A stretch of DNA of 64,000 nucleotides from Climacium dendroides (taxonomy: Eukaryota; Streptophyta; Bryopsida; Hypnales; Climaciaceae), in contig OX467084.1 in assembly GCA_950106755.1 (NCBI GenBank), positions 30,259,213-30,323,212 of the forward strand, read 5' to 3'. Of this stretch, positions 24,670 to 37,429 are shown piece by piece (the first letter of the stretch is position 1; each line of letters begins with the position of its first letter). A program made the translations under genes and the position numbers. The notes under the pieces were generated by a model. That model was not told the DNA's origin, ran no database searches, and saw only the letters and a list, made by a program, of their open reading frames with translations.

Positions 24670-25175
24670 ACTAGTCTGACTCACGTGGATGATTCAACCT
24701 AGGAGGAAGGTTGAGAGATAAGTGCCACCTTGGGTGATGAAAACTACTAGAGCAAAAAACTTTGTTTTTGCACCAAGTGCCCATAAAATCTTGGCAAATG
24801 GATCTTTGTTTGTCCTCACTACAATGGTGAAAAAAGGAGAGGAGGTAGCTTTGATGACCCATCTTTGCAAGCATAGTGTCCTTCTAAGTGAAGGTGCAAA
24901 TTTGAGTAATGCTAATATCTTTTTCTTTGAAGAAAAGGCCATTCCTTACATACTAGAGTCTTTAGAGGGTGGCCAAGCAAAAGGTATCCTAGCAATATTG
25001 AAAGTGAAGTTAGCCGGAGTATAAGTGCCTCTATGTTTGTAGGAGCTAATTAGGATATCCAAGATGACTTCTTTTGACAAGGGAAGAGCTTGAAGCTCCA
25101 AGGCTTGCTTGGTGGACTTGAGCTTCTTCCAAATTAGATGGTTGGTACTACATGAATATATCAAATGTTTCATGA
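24670..25175 (-). pseudogene. LINE ORF2 C-terminal zf-RVT-like region
   Basis: The minus-strand frame at 25173-24946 starts KHLIYSCSTNHLIWKKL, which fits the zinc-binding 'H.....C......W' block near the end of plant LINE ORF2 proteins. It lies between the RT domain and the 3' tail, as expected. The following frame (24942-24694) runs to the end of the element but has no further recognisable motif. Confidence 0.6.
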
Positions 25176-26929
25176 TTTCTTTAATATGAAGATTGCAATA
25201 GCAAGTCTGAGGAAAAACCCATAATTGAGTACTAATTGAATGTAGGGAGGCCCCTTAAATTGATGTGCCAAAGAAAGAACTGAAGTTTGGATGGCCACCT
25301 CTTGTCTTTGATAATTATGGTAGCCTATTTGATTTCTTGAGGCATAAGGCCAAGCTGTTCCAATTTGATAAAGAGTCTAGTCAATGCAAAATTTTTGAAC
25401 ATTCGCTAAGGTCAAAGTCAAAGTCTTAAGTCACATCCAACAATCAATTACAACCAAAGAAACATTGGTCATGGTTCATTTTGTTGTTGCCTAGTTTGTT
25501 GCCACATACAATAACTCTAGTTCTTTGTAGCTCCTTTCTTAACAATTCATGGACTCATGGAAGGCTTTGTCCTCTATGTTCTTGTAAAACTGCAAGTGGG
25601 CATGATGAAATTGAGTGCTAGTATATGGGCCTTTCATTTGATATAAAACAATGTTAGTATGAATAGAATATTCAACTACCTAGTCAAAAGCCTTGAATGG
25701 TGGTGAATGTGTCATTGACCACGAGGTTGGAATTGTGTTGATATTTTTTGCTTTTCTATGTTGATTAAAGTTGTGGCTGAGAGTAGCTTTTAAGTCTTTG
25801 TCCTCTTTCCATCCTTGGGGGGGTGAAATCCTAGAGATCACAAAGTTTGGTAATGTTTTTTTTACCAAGTATATATGTATATGTATAATGTATCTCCTAG
25901 TATGCCGTTGTGGTTGTCAAATAGCTCCCCATCTAGAAGATGTTTTGCCTACCCGTTGCTTTAATGATGTCTAGTTGTTGAAAGATGAGTCCCTACTTTA
26001 TTTAACACCAAGTTTTATACAATGCCTACAATGTTAGAACTACTACCTCTCATTCTAGTTGCAAAAAAGAAAAAGTAGATTTTGGGTTGCCACTTGCCTC
26101 CTCTTTTTGATTGAATGGAACACATGTGATATTGAATTAGTTCTCTTCAAAGAGCTTTGTTGGGCAACAAACCACAAATCATAAGTTTAGTCAATAAAGC
26201 TTGTATCCATAGGAGGGGGTTGATTAACTTGGTTCTTCCTTGGTCTTTTTCTTTCTTCTTAATACAAATAAAAGAGACCTTTATGTCAAGGAAGAACAAA
26301 ACAAGCAGATTGGGTAGAAGAAGCAAGCAAGAACTACAATACTAGAACTACACAAAGGGACTCTTTGGTGACACCATCGGAAGGTGGCGGTCTCCTTGGT
26401 ACTCCCTCATTCAATCTTTGTTCTACAATATCTCTTTCCATCTGCTCTTGACCAAATGCAAGTGTAGATAAGGCTCTTAATTTTTGAAATTGTGTTTAAA
26501 TGTAGGGCCCAACAAGACAATAGGTACCAAATTGATGCAAGTAGCACCTCATTAGCAATAAGGATCCTACTAGCATTAGATGAGTTTTCAGCCCTCTAGA
26601 GGGCTATGAATTCCCGGCAGTTCCCAAACTATAAGAAATGCCCTACAAAGGGCTACGACAGCTCATTGATGTGGCCAAATGACTGTCACGTCTGAAAAAA
26701 ATGAATTTTTTTTTCAACTTTTTTCTTCATTTTAAGAATGCTATTTATTTATTTTAATTTTTTTGGGAATAGCCGTTTACTAGAATCGGAGGGGACCAGC
26801 ACCAAGAATGGACCTGAAATGGCCCTCTTGATCCCCCCAAAATCATCTAATGTAAGAGATAGTTTGGTGGTGTACCAATAAGCTAATTTCTTTTTTTGGT
26901 TTTGAAGGACACATTAAAAATTTTGTTCT

Positions 26930-27840
26930 ATTGTGATTTTGAATCTTACTAGAACCCCTAGGTATCTAGTGGATTCACCTAGAGCCAACCATTTGAATTG
27001 GGCCTCTATCCCCCACTCAAAAGACCTCAGGAAGTTGCTTACACATATAGCATTTGAGTTGTACCAACTAATTTTTGAGTCCAATGTGATGGCAAAGAAG
27101 TCTAAGGCTTCTTTGGCTTTGTTTAGATTTTTATGGTGCCATTTATATAAAGGTTGGTATCATTAGCAAATTCCTTGTCAATGACACTATTTTCCGATTC
27201 TAGTAGTTTGAGACCTTTTATTCCCCAATTCTCTTTTACCTTTGACAGCCATGCCAAGGCTATCTGCTATAAAAAAAAGTAGAAAAAAGGGGCACGAAGG
27301 CAATCTTGTCTAATTGACCGAGATAGTTCAAATGGAGTGCTACACATGTTGTTAAGTCCTACCTTGCACCATGAGTCTAAGTAGAGAGTGCTAATCCATT
27401 TAATCCATTGTCGATTAAAACCAATGGTGGATAGGGTGTCTTATTTAGAATTGCCATTCCACTCTAACATAAGCCTTTTTGAAATCAAGTAGCAACATAA
27501 CCATAGATTGTTTAAGGCCCATTCCATGAATTCATAGGCTAAGAAGATGTTAGCTATTATACTTCTACCTTTTATAAATCTAATCTGATTGGGTCTTATG
27601 AGGGAATCTAATAGTGGCTGCAATCTTTTGGTAAGTGTGGAGGGCCTCTCTGCAAACCTTGTAGATATTGTTGCCAACTGTATCCTAAATTGTTATGAAA
27701 ATTCAGTAAGTAGGCCATCTTGCCAAGGGCATGACTAGATGGGAGTGCTTTTAGGGCATACAACATTTCTTCTTTGGTAATATCTTTGGTAATTTTCAAG
27801 TTCATCTCTTGTGTCACTTTTGTGGAAATTGTTGCTTAGC
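26930..27840 (-). pseudogene. LINE reverse transcriptase (pseudogene)
   Basis: This is the catalytic domain of LINE ORF2, which would copy its own RNA into the chromosome by target-primed reverse transcription. Visible blocks from N to C: DITKEEMLYALKALP (RT region 0), LIRPNQIRFIKGRSI (block 1, 'PNQ..F..GR'), GFNRQWIKWISTLYLDSW, TPFELSRSIRQDC (normally RQGCPLSP), LGMAVKG, then EFANDTNLYI at 27159-27173 and STRYLGVLV. The catalytic motif FADD reads FAND: the first Asp of the pair is Asn (27162-27164), which alone should abolish activity. Blocks lie in several frames with intervening stops. Identification is firm; function is lost. Confidence 0.88.
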
Positions 27841-28570
27841 AACGTGACCTTGCTTGGAGTCATTCTAGTGATTATCCTTGTATCTCGAAGAGTTGTTGGT
27901 AATAATCCAAGGCAAATTTTGCCAATTTATTGTTTGTTCTATATTCTTTGTTGTTGTCTTCAATCAACAATTATGTAGATGCCTAAAAATATCTCATTTG
28001 CCCGGATTTGAAGTATTTTTCCAAAAGTTATAAGCCTCTGAAGTTCGCAACCAGTCAACCCTAATTGGTCCGATTCTGTTCGTGAACAGTGAGATTCCGT
28101 CTGATATGACAACCATGGCGGGTCCTAATGATGAGAATATTCTAGTAAACAATTGACATCCTTTATTTTTTATGTTTATTTGAAAAGTTGTATTGGCAAA
28201 TTTGATTTGACTTACTAGGTGCCCCAAGAAAAGTTCTTCATTATTTTCTCTAATTGGAACTAATGGACAAATGATTTGATCACTTCCCATTCTACTGCTT
28301 TTGTCTTTTTCTTGATTAGCTCATGTTGTGCTTTATTTTGTACTATCTTTAGAAAGGGATCATTTGTACTATCTTTAGAAAAGGATCATTTGGCATTTGT
28401 TGTAAGAGGCATTCCATGGATGCTAGGGTTGACTTGAGTTGTTGAATTTGTTTGCATTTAGCTCACTCCCTCTTCACTCCTTCATCCCTACAAGATTCAC
28501 AAATCCTAATAGTGGCTTCCGCCACTCATAGTGCCCATGATCCATGTTCATTAGAGGTTAGGCAAAGGTA

Positions 28571-30650
28571 ATATTAGAAAAAATTTCAAGCTTCAAAGAA
28601 TCTGCAAGTTTTGTACCTCTCTGTGGTGCAATTATAATTTTTTTTAATATGATGTATCACTACTAGTGCCATGTGAGCTTTTATGAAATTGGTTATTTTT
28701 AAATATTTCTATTTTTATAATATTATTTTTATATTTGCACCGCAAAGGTGCCAAAAATTAAAAACTTGCAGCCTCTTTGAATCCTAAATTTTTTTTCTAA
28801 TGTTGTTCCAAATTACTACAATTTTTTGTCTTAGTGGATTGTCCTCTAGGCAAGTTTGGTTTGATATACTAGTAGAAAAATCTGCGACCAAAACAATCAG
28901 AAACTATTGTTTGCATTTGTTGTTTTGGTTGTGTTGAATTAATTAAAATTACATTCAAATTTGTTGATTTGTTCTGTAGTTTTGGTCAAATCCAAAAAAA
29001 GAATTTAAGAAAATGTTTTTTTAATCAAAATTTTTATTCTTGCTCCAAAAAAATTTGGTTGCCCGGAAAATTAATTTTTGGGGGCTGCTCGAGTTTTTGG
29101 GTGACCTTAGAAAATAAATTTTTAATACTTTGCCTACCATCTACGCGAGCAAAGCCACCTAAGTAGCCCACCTATACAAATAGGCGCCACTGGTGAGGTT
29201 TGATCCTTGTACCTCAAAGTTGAGGCTTAAAGATCTTGCCATTACACCACATCACAATTGCATGTATATGTATAGAGTAGAATTTTATTGTTCCAATTTT
29301 TTTGGTTGTTGTAAATTCAGAAGAATTTGAAGGCCATTTTGGCAAACTTTCGAAACCAAATTAATTTTCAACTCCAAAATTTTAAAACCAAATTAACTTT
29401 TATCTCCAAAAATCTGTTTGAGATTTTGAGACTCCAATCAAAAGTTATGAACAAATTTCAAAGAGGATGTTTGAAAATGTCTCCCAAAATCTCCTATTCA
29501 ATCCTTCTCTGAAATTTGTCCATAACTTTTGATTGGACGCTTAAAATCTCAAAGGATTTTTGGAGATGAAAGTTAGCTTGACTATTCAACTTTTCTTAGT
29601 CCAAAGTTTTTGAAAAAAAGTTATTTTACTATGTTAAAATTGCCACCAAAGTCTTTTGAGTTTAAAAAAACATTGAATTGTGAATAATTAAGTTAAAAAA
29701 AAACATTTTCATAATATAATATCCTCAACAAAATCTTGCAACTCCACTAAGAAGTCAAATAAAAAAAATTTGCACTTTGAAGGCATTTTTTCCTTCATAC
29801 ATTGTCCATTTTTCATAAGAGTTGTTGGAAAAATTAGCGTTGAAGTTTAGTTTTTTAGGTTAAATTTTCAAGTTTTTCTAGAATGTTTAGATTTATTGGC
29901 AAACATTTTATTAGAAAGTACTTTGGCTAAATATCAAATTTAATTTTTTAATTTGTAGTTCAAAACTCAAAATTTTAATAGTTTAATTTATTTTATTTTA
30001 TTTTATTAGAGTTTGAATAGTTTAAAATATAGAATTTAACTTTTAAATAGTTCCAATTCCCACAATTAAATTTGAATAGTTGGTTTTGAACTTGGAACTT
30101 TGTATTTAAAGTTAAATGGTACAAAATTTTGTACTTGAATAGTTTATAATTTTGAAGTCAAATGCTGAAAAAAAGAGATTTAAATATATAAGTTGGAACT
30201 TTGAATCAAATATTTTAGAGTTCAAAATGTATTCCATTTTGAATTTTCAATAATTTGGATTCAAAATTTAGAATTCTAATCAAATTCAAAATGAGAATGA
30301 GAATATTTTGAATGTACTCTTAGAAAAGTAAGATATTGTTTTTTCAAATTCGAATATAAAGAATTATATGCTAGGTTATTGCAAATTATATATATAATCA
30401 AAATTATTAAAAGAAGCAACCAAAAAATTCTAATTCTTATTTGACTTGTTGTATTACATTTCACAATTATAGAAATATGAATTAATTTTAATCAAAATAA
30501 AAGTTTTAATTCTAACTAGATTATATTCCAAAGAAAATTAAATTGAAAATAAATTAATTGTACTCAAATTAGAATTTAATCAAATTTATTTATTCAAATC
30601 AAATCAGAATTCAATTCAAATAGTTTAATTAGAATTCTATCTCCGTATTC
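28571..30650. other. Very AT-rich DNA
   Basis: It is dominated by aaattt-type words. A weak inverted repeat near 29330-29600 pairs 'aatctgtttgagattttgag' with 'ctcaaaggatttttggag'-like text, which could be a small decayed hairpin element. No gene was seen. Confidence 0.4.
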
Positions 30651-30654
30651 AAAT

Positions 30655-30850
30655 TTTGAAAGAAATTCTAAAAGATTCTAAAAGATTTCAAAAGATGCTA
30701 AAAGATTTTCAAAAATTCTATAAGATTTTATAAAAAAATTTAAGATTATTTGAGAAACCAAAAAAATTCTCAAAGATTTCCAAAGATTTTAAGAAGTTTC
30801 CCTTAGATTTCCTCAAATCCTAAAAAGATTTCAAAAGATTCCAAAATAAT
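30655..30850 (+). repeat. Degenerate AAAAGATTCT-type minisatellite
   Basis: About 15 imperfect repeats of a 10-12 bp word around 'ctaaaagatt' or 'caaaagattt' run through this stretch. It looks like replication-slippage sequence. Confidence 0.65.
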
Positions 30851-30949
30851 GTGGTTTAAAAAAATTTCACACCCCATAGTATCCAAATCAATAGAACAAA
30901 AATCTCATTTGAACAAAAACTTGTTGATTGTTGCAATTTGTGTCTGATG

Positions 30950-31364
30950 GTGAGACAAAAGTTATAAGGAGTTTTAGTTTGTGGGTAGTTATGGTTTTCA
31001 AAGACTCTATACCTACTCACAAACTAAAACTCCTCATAACTTTCATCTCATTAATCAAAATGGAATGATTGAAAGCTTGCAACTTATATATAAATTTAAA
31101 GAACTAATTTCAAATTTTTATTTTTTTGAAAAGTGATTTTTCAAGAAGTTTTCGAGCTACCCAAGTTGCCCATTGAATAATAAAAATGACATATCACGCA
31201 AGAATTTTTTAACCATGTAATCAAAAGTTATAAAAATTGTCAAACCTTGAAGCTACTCCTTGGATACATGTGTGAAAATTTTAGTTAAAAAAAAATCTTG
31301 TTTATAGTGAGCTGTCCAAAATTGCTATGTTGCCAAAAAAAATGCAAGTTTAGTGTGTTAGGGA
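30950..31364 (+). mobile_element. Fold-back family element, centre plus right arm
   Basis: It contains the fold-back centre ('gggtagttatgg' then 'ctatacctactc'), the landmark 'aaaatggaatgattgaaagctt', 'ccttgaagctactcc' and 'gctgtccaaaattgc', and ends 'tgttaggga' + TTAA (31365-31368). The left arm is almost entirely missing (5' deletion). Confidence 0.7.
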
Positions 31365-31374
31365 TTAAGTAATG

Positions 31375-32560
31375 CTCAGTTTGACTTTTTACGCTGGTCC
31401 AAATTTGAACTTTTGAAGAAAGACTCCAAATCACAAATGGATTGTACCATTTTCAATCTCAAGAAAACCACAACCCTTTTTCCTTTGCAAAAAACTCAAC
31501 AAAACTTAGCGGCAACTTAATGCCCCAAAGGATTTAAAATCCAACTTTTGGAGTTTAACTTTTTATGAAAAGTAACTAGCTTAGGCTCTTTAGTAGGTAT
31601 AAAGAGATAATAAAACCCCTAAATTTGGTTCCATTTCAATTCCATATGCCCCTAGAACATTGGTCAAGTCTACAAACTTTTTTCAATTTTACTAGTTTTG
31701 AAGAATCTTGCTAGGTCAGGTACTTCTAGTATCAGAATGGGTTGAAATTTATTGAAGCGTAATAATATAAAAGAAGATATGCTAATTTTTAATGAGATTT
31801 TATCGCACCCAATGTAATTCCTGTGAATTTTCCATTATGAATTTCACTACTCAGAAGAGAATCTTTTAACTACCATAAAATTACATAATTTTTTGAGGAA
31901 CCTTTCATGAAATTCCACAAAAGATGTGCAAGCTCATATTTTACTTTGTACATACAAAGAAAGAGAATCAAATTTTGCTATCTCCTTTAATTTTTGATGA
32001 ATAAAAAATCTTTTATACAAAAGAGAATCTTGGCAAACCAATTGCGCCGTTGGAATCCTAATGTGATTACCACTTGAAAACATTATATTCTAATTGTAGA
32101 TGCCTTCCACTAGTTCATCCTAAATTTTCTTCACTTGTAGGCTAACAATTGAGGGTTCTACTATTTTGCAAAATGGAATGGGAAACTAAAACCTCTATTT
32201 GGAAATCACTTAAGGTTATCATACAAATTCTCTTAGACCAATTGAGTTAGGATTTGTTACATGCAAGGCAAATTTAGACAATTTGGGCAATTTCTACTTA
32301 ATATCCTTACTATAAACAGATTCTAGGTTTCTACCCTATTTATATATGGGATTTGGTTGTAATTTTTCTAAATAAAATATTTTTCTAAAATACTCTATTT
32401 AGGACCAAATGCTATATTGGCATGTGCTATACTTATTTTGATTTTACACTCTTTTTTGAACTTTGTATATATAAAACTACAATCAAAACTGCAAATTTTA
32501 AAAAAATTCATGAGTTCCGAATGATGAAATGGGGACTCATAGGTTGCTTCCATTATCATT
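31375..32560 (+). repeat. Long non-coding repeat R5, copy 3 (3' part)
   Basis: It is parallel to 22380-23400 and 59840-60930: 'gactccaaatcaca', 'attgtacca', 'agtaactagctta', 'aatttattgaagc', 'attttccattatgaattt', 'aatgaga'. It begins next to the TTAA of the fold-back remnant. Confidence 0.6.
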
Positions 32561-32642
32561 GGTTGTGCGACTTCAGTGAATCTTGATGAATCAAACTAGG
32601 CTATGCCTAATCTCAATGAATCACAACAACCACTATTGGGTC

Positions 32643-33055
32643 CTAGTGTGTCAAACTTTGGGATCCCTCTGTCTTTTGGATTGAACAATTTTTTAGCGTT
32701 GGCCATTCTGAAGAATTGATTATTGTGCATATGGTTCTTTTAGTTGTTGAGGTAGAAATGAGCATGGTCATGTTATTCAGGTTTGTTTGGATTTGCCAAT
32801 GATTTACAAGCATTTGTAAGGAAAATTTGGCATCTATGTCCATGTCCCAGTTAAAGCTCATCTAGATCTTTAAGTCCTCCACAAAAGATCCATTAGTGGA
32901 TGGATTCCTCAATATAAAATTATCACCATTAAAAGTGTGTTCCATGAGAGTGATCACATAGCATGTATAAGACCCATCCTCATATTGTTGCCAATTGTTG
33001 ATATGTTCAATTAAGTTCCATTGTTTATAAGCTAAGCATTTGTTTCCAAGACTCG
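32643..33055 (-). pseudogene. Uncharacterised minus-strand coding remnant
   Basis: On the minus strand one frame stays open for about 63 codons, then after a single stop for 72 more (MSFNWDMDIDAKFSL...). The amino-acid mix is balanced, unlike the AT-random frames around it, and it lies downstream of the DUF4283/zinc-knuckle remnant on the same strand. It could be the C-terminal part of a LINE ORF1. I do not recognise a domain. Confidence 0.35.
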
Positions 33056-33710
33056 AGTTTTTTTTCCATATCCATTTGCATTTGGTTCTAAAAACTTACT
33101 CGCAAGTTTTGATTGTTTTTTTCTTTGCTTATAGGCTAGGTGATGCGAGTACCTTGTAACCCTCCATTTAAGAGATCCAAATAATGTATTATCCCACCAC
33201 ATTTAGTATACACAATGGTCCATAGCTGTGGGCATTTTTTACCATTGGGTGTGTCAAAGAATTCTAAAAATTCTCAGATATGTTTATCAAGGACGCTAGA
33301 GTTAATAGTTATCTTTTGGATATATGAGAAATCCTTCCTATTTGTATTTGGAGTTGAGTGTATTTGGATAACTCTCTTTTTAGAACCAACTACATACATG
33401 TTGTCCATTTGGTGATATGTGATCATGTTCCTTTCTATGAAGTGAAGCGTTTCACTTTTCAAGTCATTTATTCATGTTGAGGTTGTAGTGGCAAACATTT
33501 GCAAAGTGTTGTCTTTGTACAATGGAGGCAGATGTAGGATTGTTGAGGAAGGAGGAGCAAAATTGGTGGCTAAGGTGGCTCAATTTCTATTATGTGGTAG
33601 ATTAGAGATTGAAAACCTTGGTTGGAGCTTCAAGCTGACTTCTTTTTTCAAGTGGGGGGTCAGGATTGAATGATTGATTGGCCATTTATAGAGCTATTGT
33701 AGCCTTGGTT

Positions 33711-34528
33711 CTAAGAGCAAATGTTTGTGGCTCTTGTTTGTAGATCAAAAGTAGCGTGACTGTTTTTAGCCTTGTTATTGTCACATTGTTTATTTGACTT
33801 CTTGAGGATCTTGGAGTTAAAAAAATTCTCTATTGTACAATCAAGTTCAAAGCACATGCTACATTGAGACAAAATATCCTCATATTCAAGTAGGATTTCT
33901 ACCTTATCAATGGATTTGGATATTAGTAGTATGACTAAAATTGGGAGGTTCGTAATATTTTCAATTAAGACACAGATTTTAGGCATGGAGGATTTTTTCA
34001 AGTAATCCTCTTCTTTCCCACTCCATACAACTTCACCAATGGCAAAGTTGATCTCACATAGAGCCTTGTAGTAGATATCATCTACTATGGGAAAACAAAT
34101 CTATAGTGATATTTTGATTCCCTTGGAAGTTTAAGGGTTAAACTATGATTACCTCACAAGTGGAGGTATAATTGATATATACTAAAGGTGAGAGGGCTCT
34201 ATTGCATAGTAATTGTAGCACCTTCCTTAGCAAACCTGAGCACAAAATAACCACGTTGTAACATTTTGATTCTACTAATGGTCATATGTGGCTCAATTAA
34301 ATTCACATTTATCCATTCTTGAAGTTCTATTCTAGATAGATATTTTGTGGATGTAAAACTTATCAATGCTAGTTTTGAGAGGGAAAAAACTTCCTTATCT
34401 AAGATGGATATGGTATTTGGAAATAGGTTAGGCCTCAATTGATATCCAAACAAAAATTGTGTGGTTTTGGCAATCCTCGAGGGCTTTTTCCAGGTGGTTA
34501 TTTTGACAAGAACCCTATGCACATGCAC
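33711..34528 (-). pseudogene. LINE ORF1-like: DUF4283 domain plus degenerate zinc knuckle
   Basis: Two minus-strand frames form one decayed protein. The first (34528-34199) ends RIKMLQRGYFVLRFAKE, the pattern of the DUF4283 domain found at the N-terminus of plant LINE ORF1/gag-like proteins, preceded by 'LQEWI'. The second (34001-33711) has KICVLIE...VEYE-like text then CSMCFELDCTIENF (residues 47-60), which fits a CCHC knuckle CX2CX4HX4C with His replaced by Cys and the last Cys by Phe. Such proteins bind the element RNA. The RT part is not found next to it. Confidence 0.65.
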
Positions 34529-34856
34529 TGTTTTCTGGCAAGTGCTAGCATGGAATGGTGAAACTTGGCCTGGCAGAATTTAGCCCTACTAGCACTAGCG
34601 CCACTAGTGCCATCCTCTGCAAATAACGGCGGATGGGGCTTGGGGAAAAAAATTCCCCCTTCTTTGGAAAATGGTCTATGCTTCTTTCCCGCATATGCAA
34701 CTTCGTCTCTCCCAACTCATTTCTTCTAGGGAAAGTTGCTTACAATATAAATATTAGTTTGTTTTTTCTTTAGTGTTTTGTGCTTGTGCTTAGAACTTGC
34801 TTTGTCTAATCTTTTTTGCTAATTGTTTTCAAATTGTGCTTAGGGATTAGGGTAAG

Positions 34857-35720
34857 CATGGAGGAAGAGAGGTTGTTGAGGTTGCTTCTCACAAGTATTT
34901 CTCCACCTTCTATGGACACACCTTTTTTTTTAAGTTCTTCCTCTTCTTTCTTCCATTCCTACTTTCTCAATTCCTACTTTTGCACCTCCATCTTCTAGAT
35001 CCAAAGCACCAACATATGAGTGACATTAGAGCAATGCCACTATGAGGTTTTTACTAGCATAGTGCAAGGAGCATGTGGAGGTTCACAACTCCATAATGAT
35101 GTGAAATCATCAGTGGGTGAAGATTCACAAGCTCCTGGTTACTCAGTTTCCTCATGAATCTAGGAGGAAGGTAAAGTCGTTGTTTGACAAGTGGGAGAAG
35201 TTGCAAAGCACATACTCAAAGATGAAAAAGTTGCAAAATCAAACGGGTAGCAATGTACATGACAATGATGCCAAATTCATTTGGTATGATGAAATAGACA
35301 AAATTCTTAGCCTTATGGCCAATGGTGTTCTGGAAGGGATGGACCAAGGTGTACCTGTGCCGGAAACAAGGACCTCAAACATACTTGTGGATGTAATTGA
35401 TCAGCACGACAAACATGGGGAGCCCTCTTCACTACCATGTTCTAGTCTATCTTCATGGTCATATTAGTCACGACAACACTAGAAGCAATCTACAAACACG
35501 GGCAACAAATTTGGTCGATTGTTGTGGCAAAGGTACTTTCTTCCAACCAACTAAATGGACTAGAATTGAGAGGAATTTAATTGATGCATTGGATAGGCCA
35601 CACAATTCTTTAGCTAAAATTGAGAAGCTCAGGATTGAAGCCGCCTTAACCATGTACAAAGATAACTTAGTTGAACATCAAGAGAATAGGAAACTAAAAT
35701 TGGAATTGTTTTGTTTATAG
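34857..35720 (+). pseudogene. PIF/Harbinger-associated MYB/trihelix-like protein (pseudogene)
   Basis: PIF/Harbinger elements carry a second ORF with a MYB/SANT-like domain that binds DNA and helps the transposase. A short N-terminal piece (MEEERLLRLLL at 34858) is followed by the frame 35117-35467. That frame contains RRKVKSLFDKWEKLQSTYSK and later FIWYDEIDKIL, the third-helix 'KW..L...Y' and 'W.....' pattern of Myb_DNA-bind_4. The protein continues after a frameshift in 35397-35720 with a charged helical C-terminus (RIERNLIDAL, KIEKLRIEAAL). It faces the transposase remnant on the opposite strand, about 1.7 kb away. Stop and frameshifts make it non-functional. Confidence 0.72.
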
Positions 35721-35877
35721 CAAGCTAGTGGTAAGCACATGGCTACTATATTTGCTAACGTGGTTAAAAAAATGCAGAATAGCTTTCATGTTATTGGCAT
35801 TTTTAAAAATTGTACTTCATTTCTTTGTTTGAATGATATTTTTTTCAATTTATAGTTATCCTTTGGTAATCTAAGTC

Positions 35878-36150
35878 CCATTGCATTTCCATTTTGAATG
35901 GATGATTTCATTTCGATTTCATATTGAATGACTAATTTTATTTCAATCTCATAATTAATGCTTGATTTCCATTTAATTTTATATTGAATGGCTATTGTCA
36001 TTTCCATTTCATATTCAATGGTTCATTTCATTTCAAACACATATACTTTTTTTTTAGTTTCAAATCAATTTTATATGGACTAGTTGGTTTAGATTCAATT
36101 TCATATTGAATGGTAGAGTGATTTAATTTCCAATGGTGCTTGGATTAAGA
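35878..36150 (+). repeat. Degenerate minisatellite, about 30-35 bp period
   Basis: Six or more imperfect copies of a word like 'atttcatattgaatgg' alternating with 'tttcatttc' run through this stretch, between the MYB-like ORF and the transposase. The repeats also create the frame at 35786-36007, which is not a gene. Confidence 0.65.
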
Positions 36151-36269
36151 AGTATTTGGATATAAGATTGGTTTTCTATATTCTTTAGTTGAGGCAATAG
36201 CCACTTCTATTTTGAATGTAGGGTATATGATTGTTAAAAAGAATTTGTTCTATACACTATATCATACAA

Positions 36270-36374
36270 TTTATTTGGCACAAGCTGTTTCCTCTACATC
36301 ATGGTTTATTTGGCACAAGTTGTTTCCTCCACATCATGGTTTATTTGGCACAACTCGTTTCTTCCACATCATGG
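36270..36374 (+). repeat. 35-bp tandem repeat, three copies
   Basis: Units at 36270-36304, 36305-36339 and 36340-36374 start tttatttggcacaa and end acatcatgg with few mismatches. The overlapping open frames are products of the repeat. Confidence 0.92.
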
Positions 36375-37429
36375 TTAAGTTTCATCTTCACTAACTCATT
36401 TTTGGGTTCAAGGCTGTGATGTGCTTCAACATATATTTCACTTGATGCTCCTATACTTATTTAGTTGATGCGTAACTTTGTTTTGTTCAATTGTTGTGAA
36501 ATGTTGTTGAGGTTTTGTGGTCTTTTATATGTATATTGAAAATGATATAAATAATTACTTGTTTAAACTACCATTTCAAATTTGATTGCCTTTTGAAGGG
36601 ACCTAAAATCCTTCAAAGAAATTTTAGTAAATTTTTAAAGAAACTAAAATGGAATTGGCATCTCTACAAAATTGTTTCATATTTTGTGGACCGTAATGGA
36701 ATTAGTTACAAATTTTTGAAGTTGAACCTGTAGGGAGAAATTTCATCCTTTATTGTTTAAGACCTATTTTGATCACTATAGAGTGTACTCTGAGTCGAAC
36801 ATGGAGACAACATTTCCATAGACATTTGCATTTTTTTTAAATATTAGCATAGAAATTGTAAATAGAGATGTAAGAGACTATATTGAAAAATAAAAAACCA
36901 CAAAACAAGATATAGTTTCAAACATAGTAATGTTTGATCATGAGGGTTCTAAAATTGTACAAGTATTTTTAAGTTTTCCATTCTACTTTTCACATTTTAA
37001 ATCTAAAGAATTGGTCACCAAAAAACTATGAGAACACATGGTGTAATATAGAAAATTGAAATGAATTTTTGACTTATATGAATGTACTATCTATTTTTTA
37101 GGGGATTTTCATAAAGAATTTCTATAGATTTCTATAATTTTTTATGCAAATTTTTGAAATAAATTAATTTATAATAAAATATTCTATAGAACATTAGAAA
37201 CTAGGAAATCAAAATTTGCATTAGACACCCTTCTAATCAATTTTTAAACTCTACTACAACCTTTCAATTTTCAAATGTAGGTTACCTTTTTTATGTTTCA
37301 AGATAAATATTGAATTGATCAATGAATTGTACACATTTGTAAAAACTTTAGACACATGATGCCTTCAACATAGGGGTTAGAAATCATTATCAATACTTTC
37401 TTATGATTTTCAAGTACTTTAACGAACCA
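36375..37429. other. Anonymous AT-rich DNA inside the Harbinger interval
   Basis: It lies between the convergent MYB-like ORF and the transposase 3' end. No motif was recognised; presumably it is the internal non-coding part of the element plus later insertions. Confidence 0.35.

Larger units (their letters stand above)
24633..28570 (-). mobile_element. L1-type LINE remnant (ORF2, 5'-truncated)
   Basis: A minus-strand non-LTR retrotransposon about 3.9 kb long. In order on the minus strand: the helical linker before the RT (about 28.5-28.3 kb), reverse transcriptase (about 27.85-26.93 kb), and a C-terminal zf-RVT-like region (about 25.2-24.7 kb). It ends in an A-rich tail at about 24633. The endonuclease and ORF1 are missing, typical of 5' truncation. 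Many frameshifts and stops make it inactive. A 27-bp tandem duplication sits at 28338-28394. Confidence 0.85.

Noticed and set aside
32643..34528. One LINE joining the DUF4283 remnant with the RT at 24.6-28.6 kb
   Set aside because: Both are on the minus strand, but they are separated by a fold-back element, the R5 repeat and AT-rich DNA, and the order would require an ORF1-ORF2 distance of over 4 kb; a single origin cannot be shown.
35786..36007. Minus-strand frame 'IQYEIEMKSSIQ...' as a coiled-coil gene
   Set aside because: It is created by a degenerate minisatellite.
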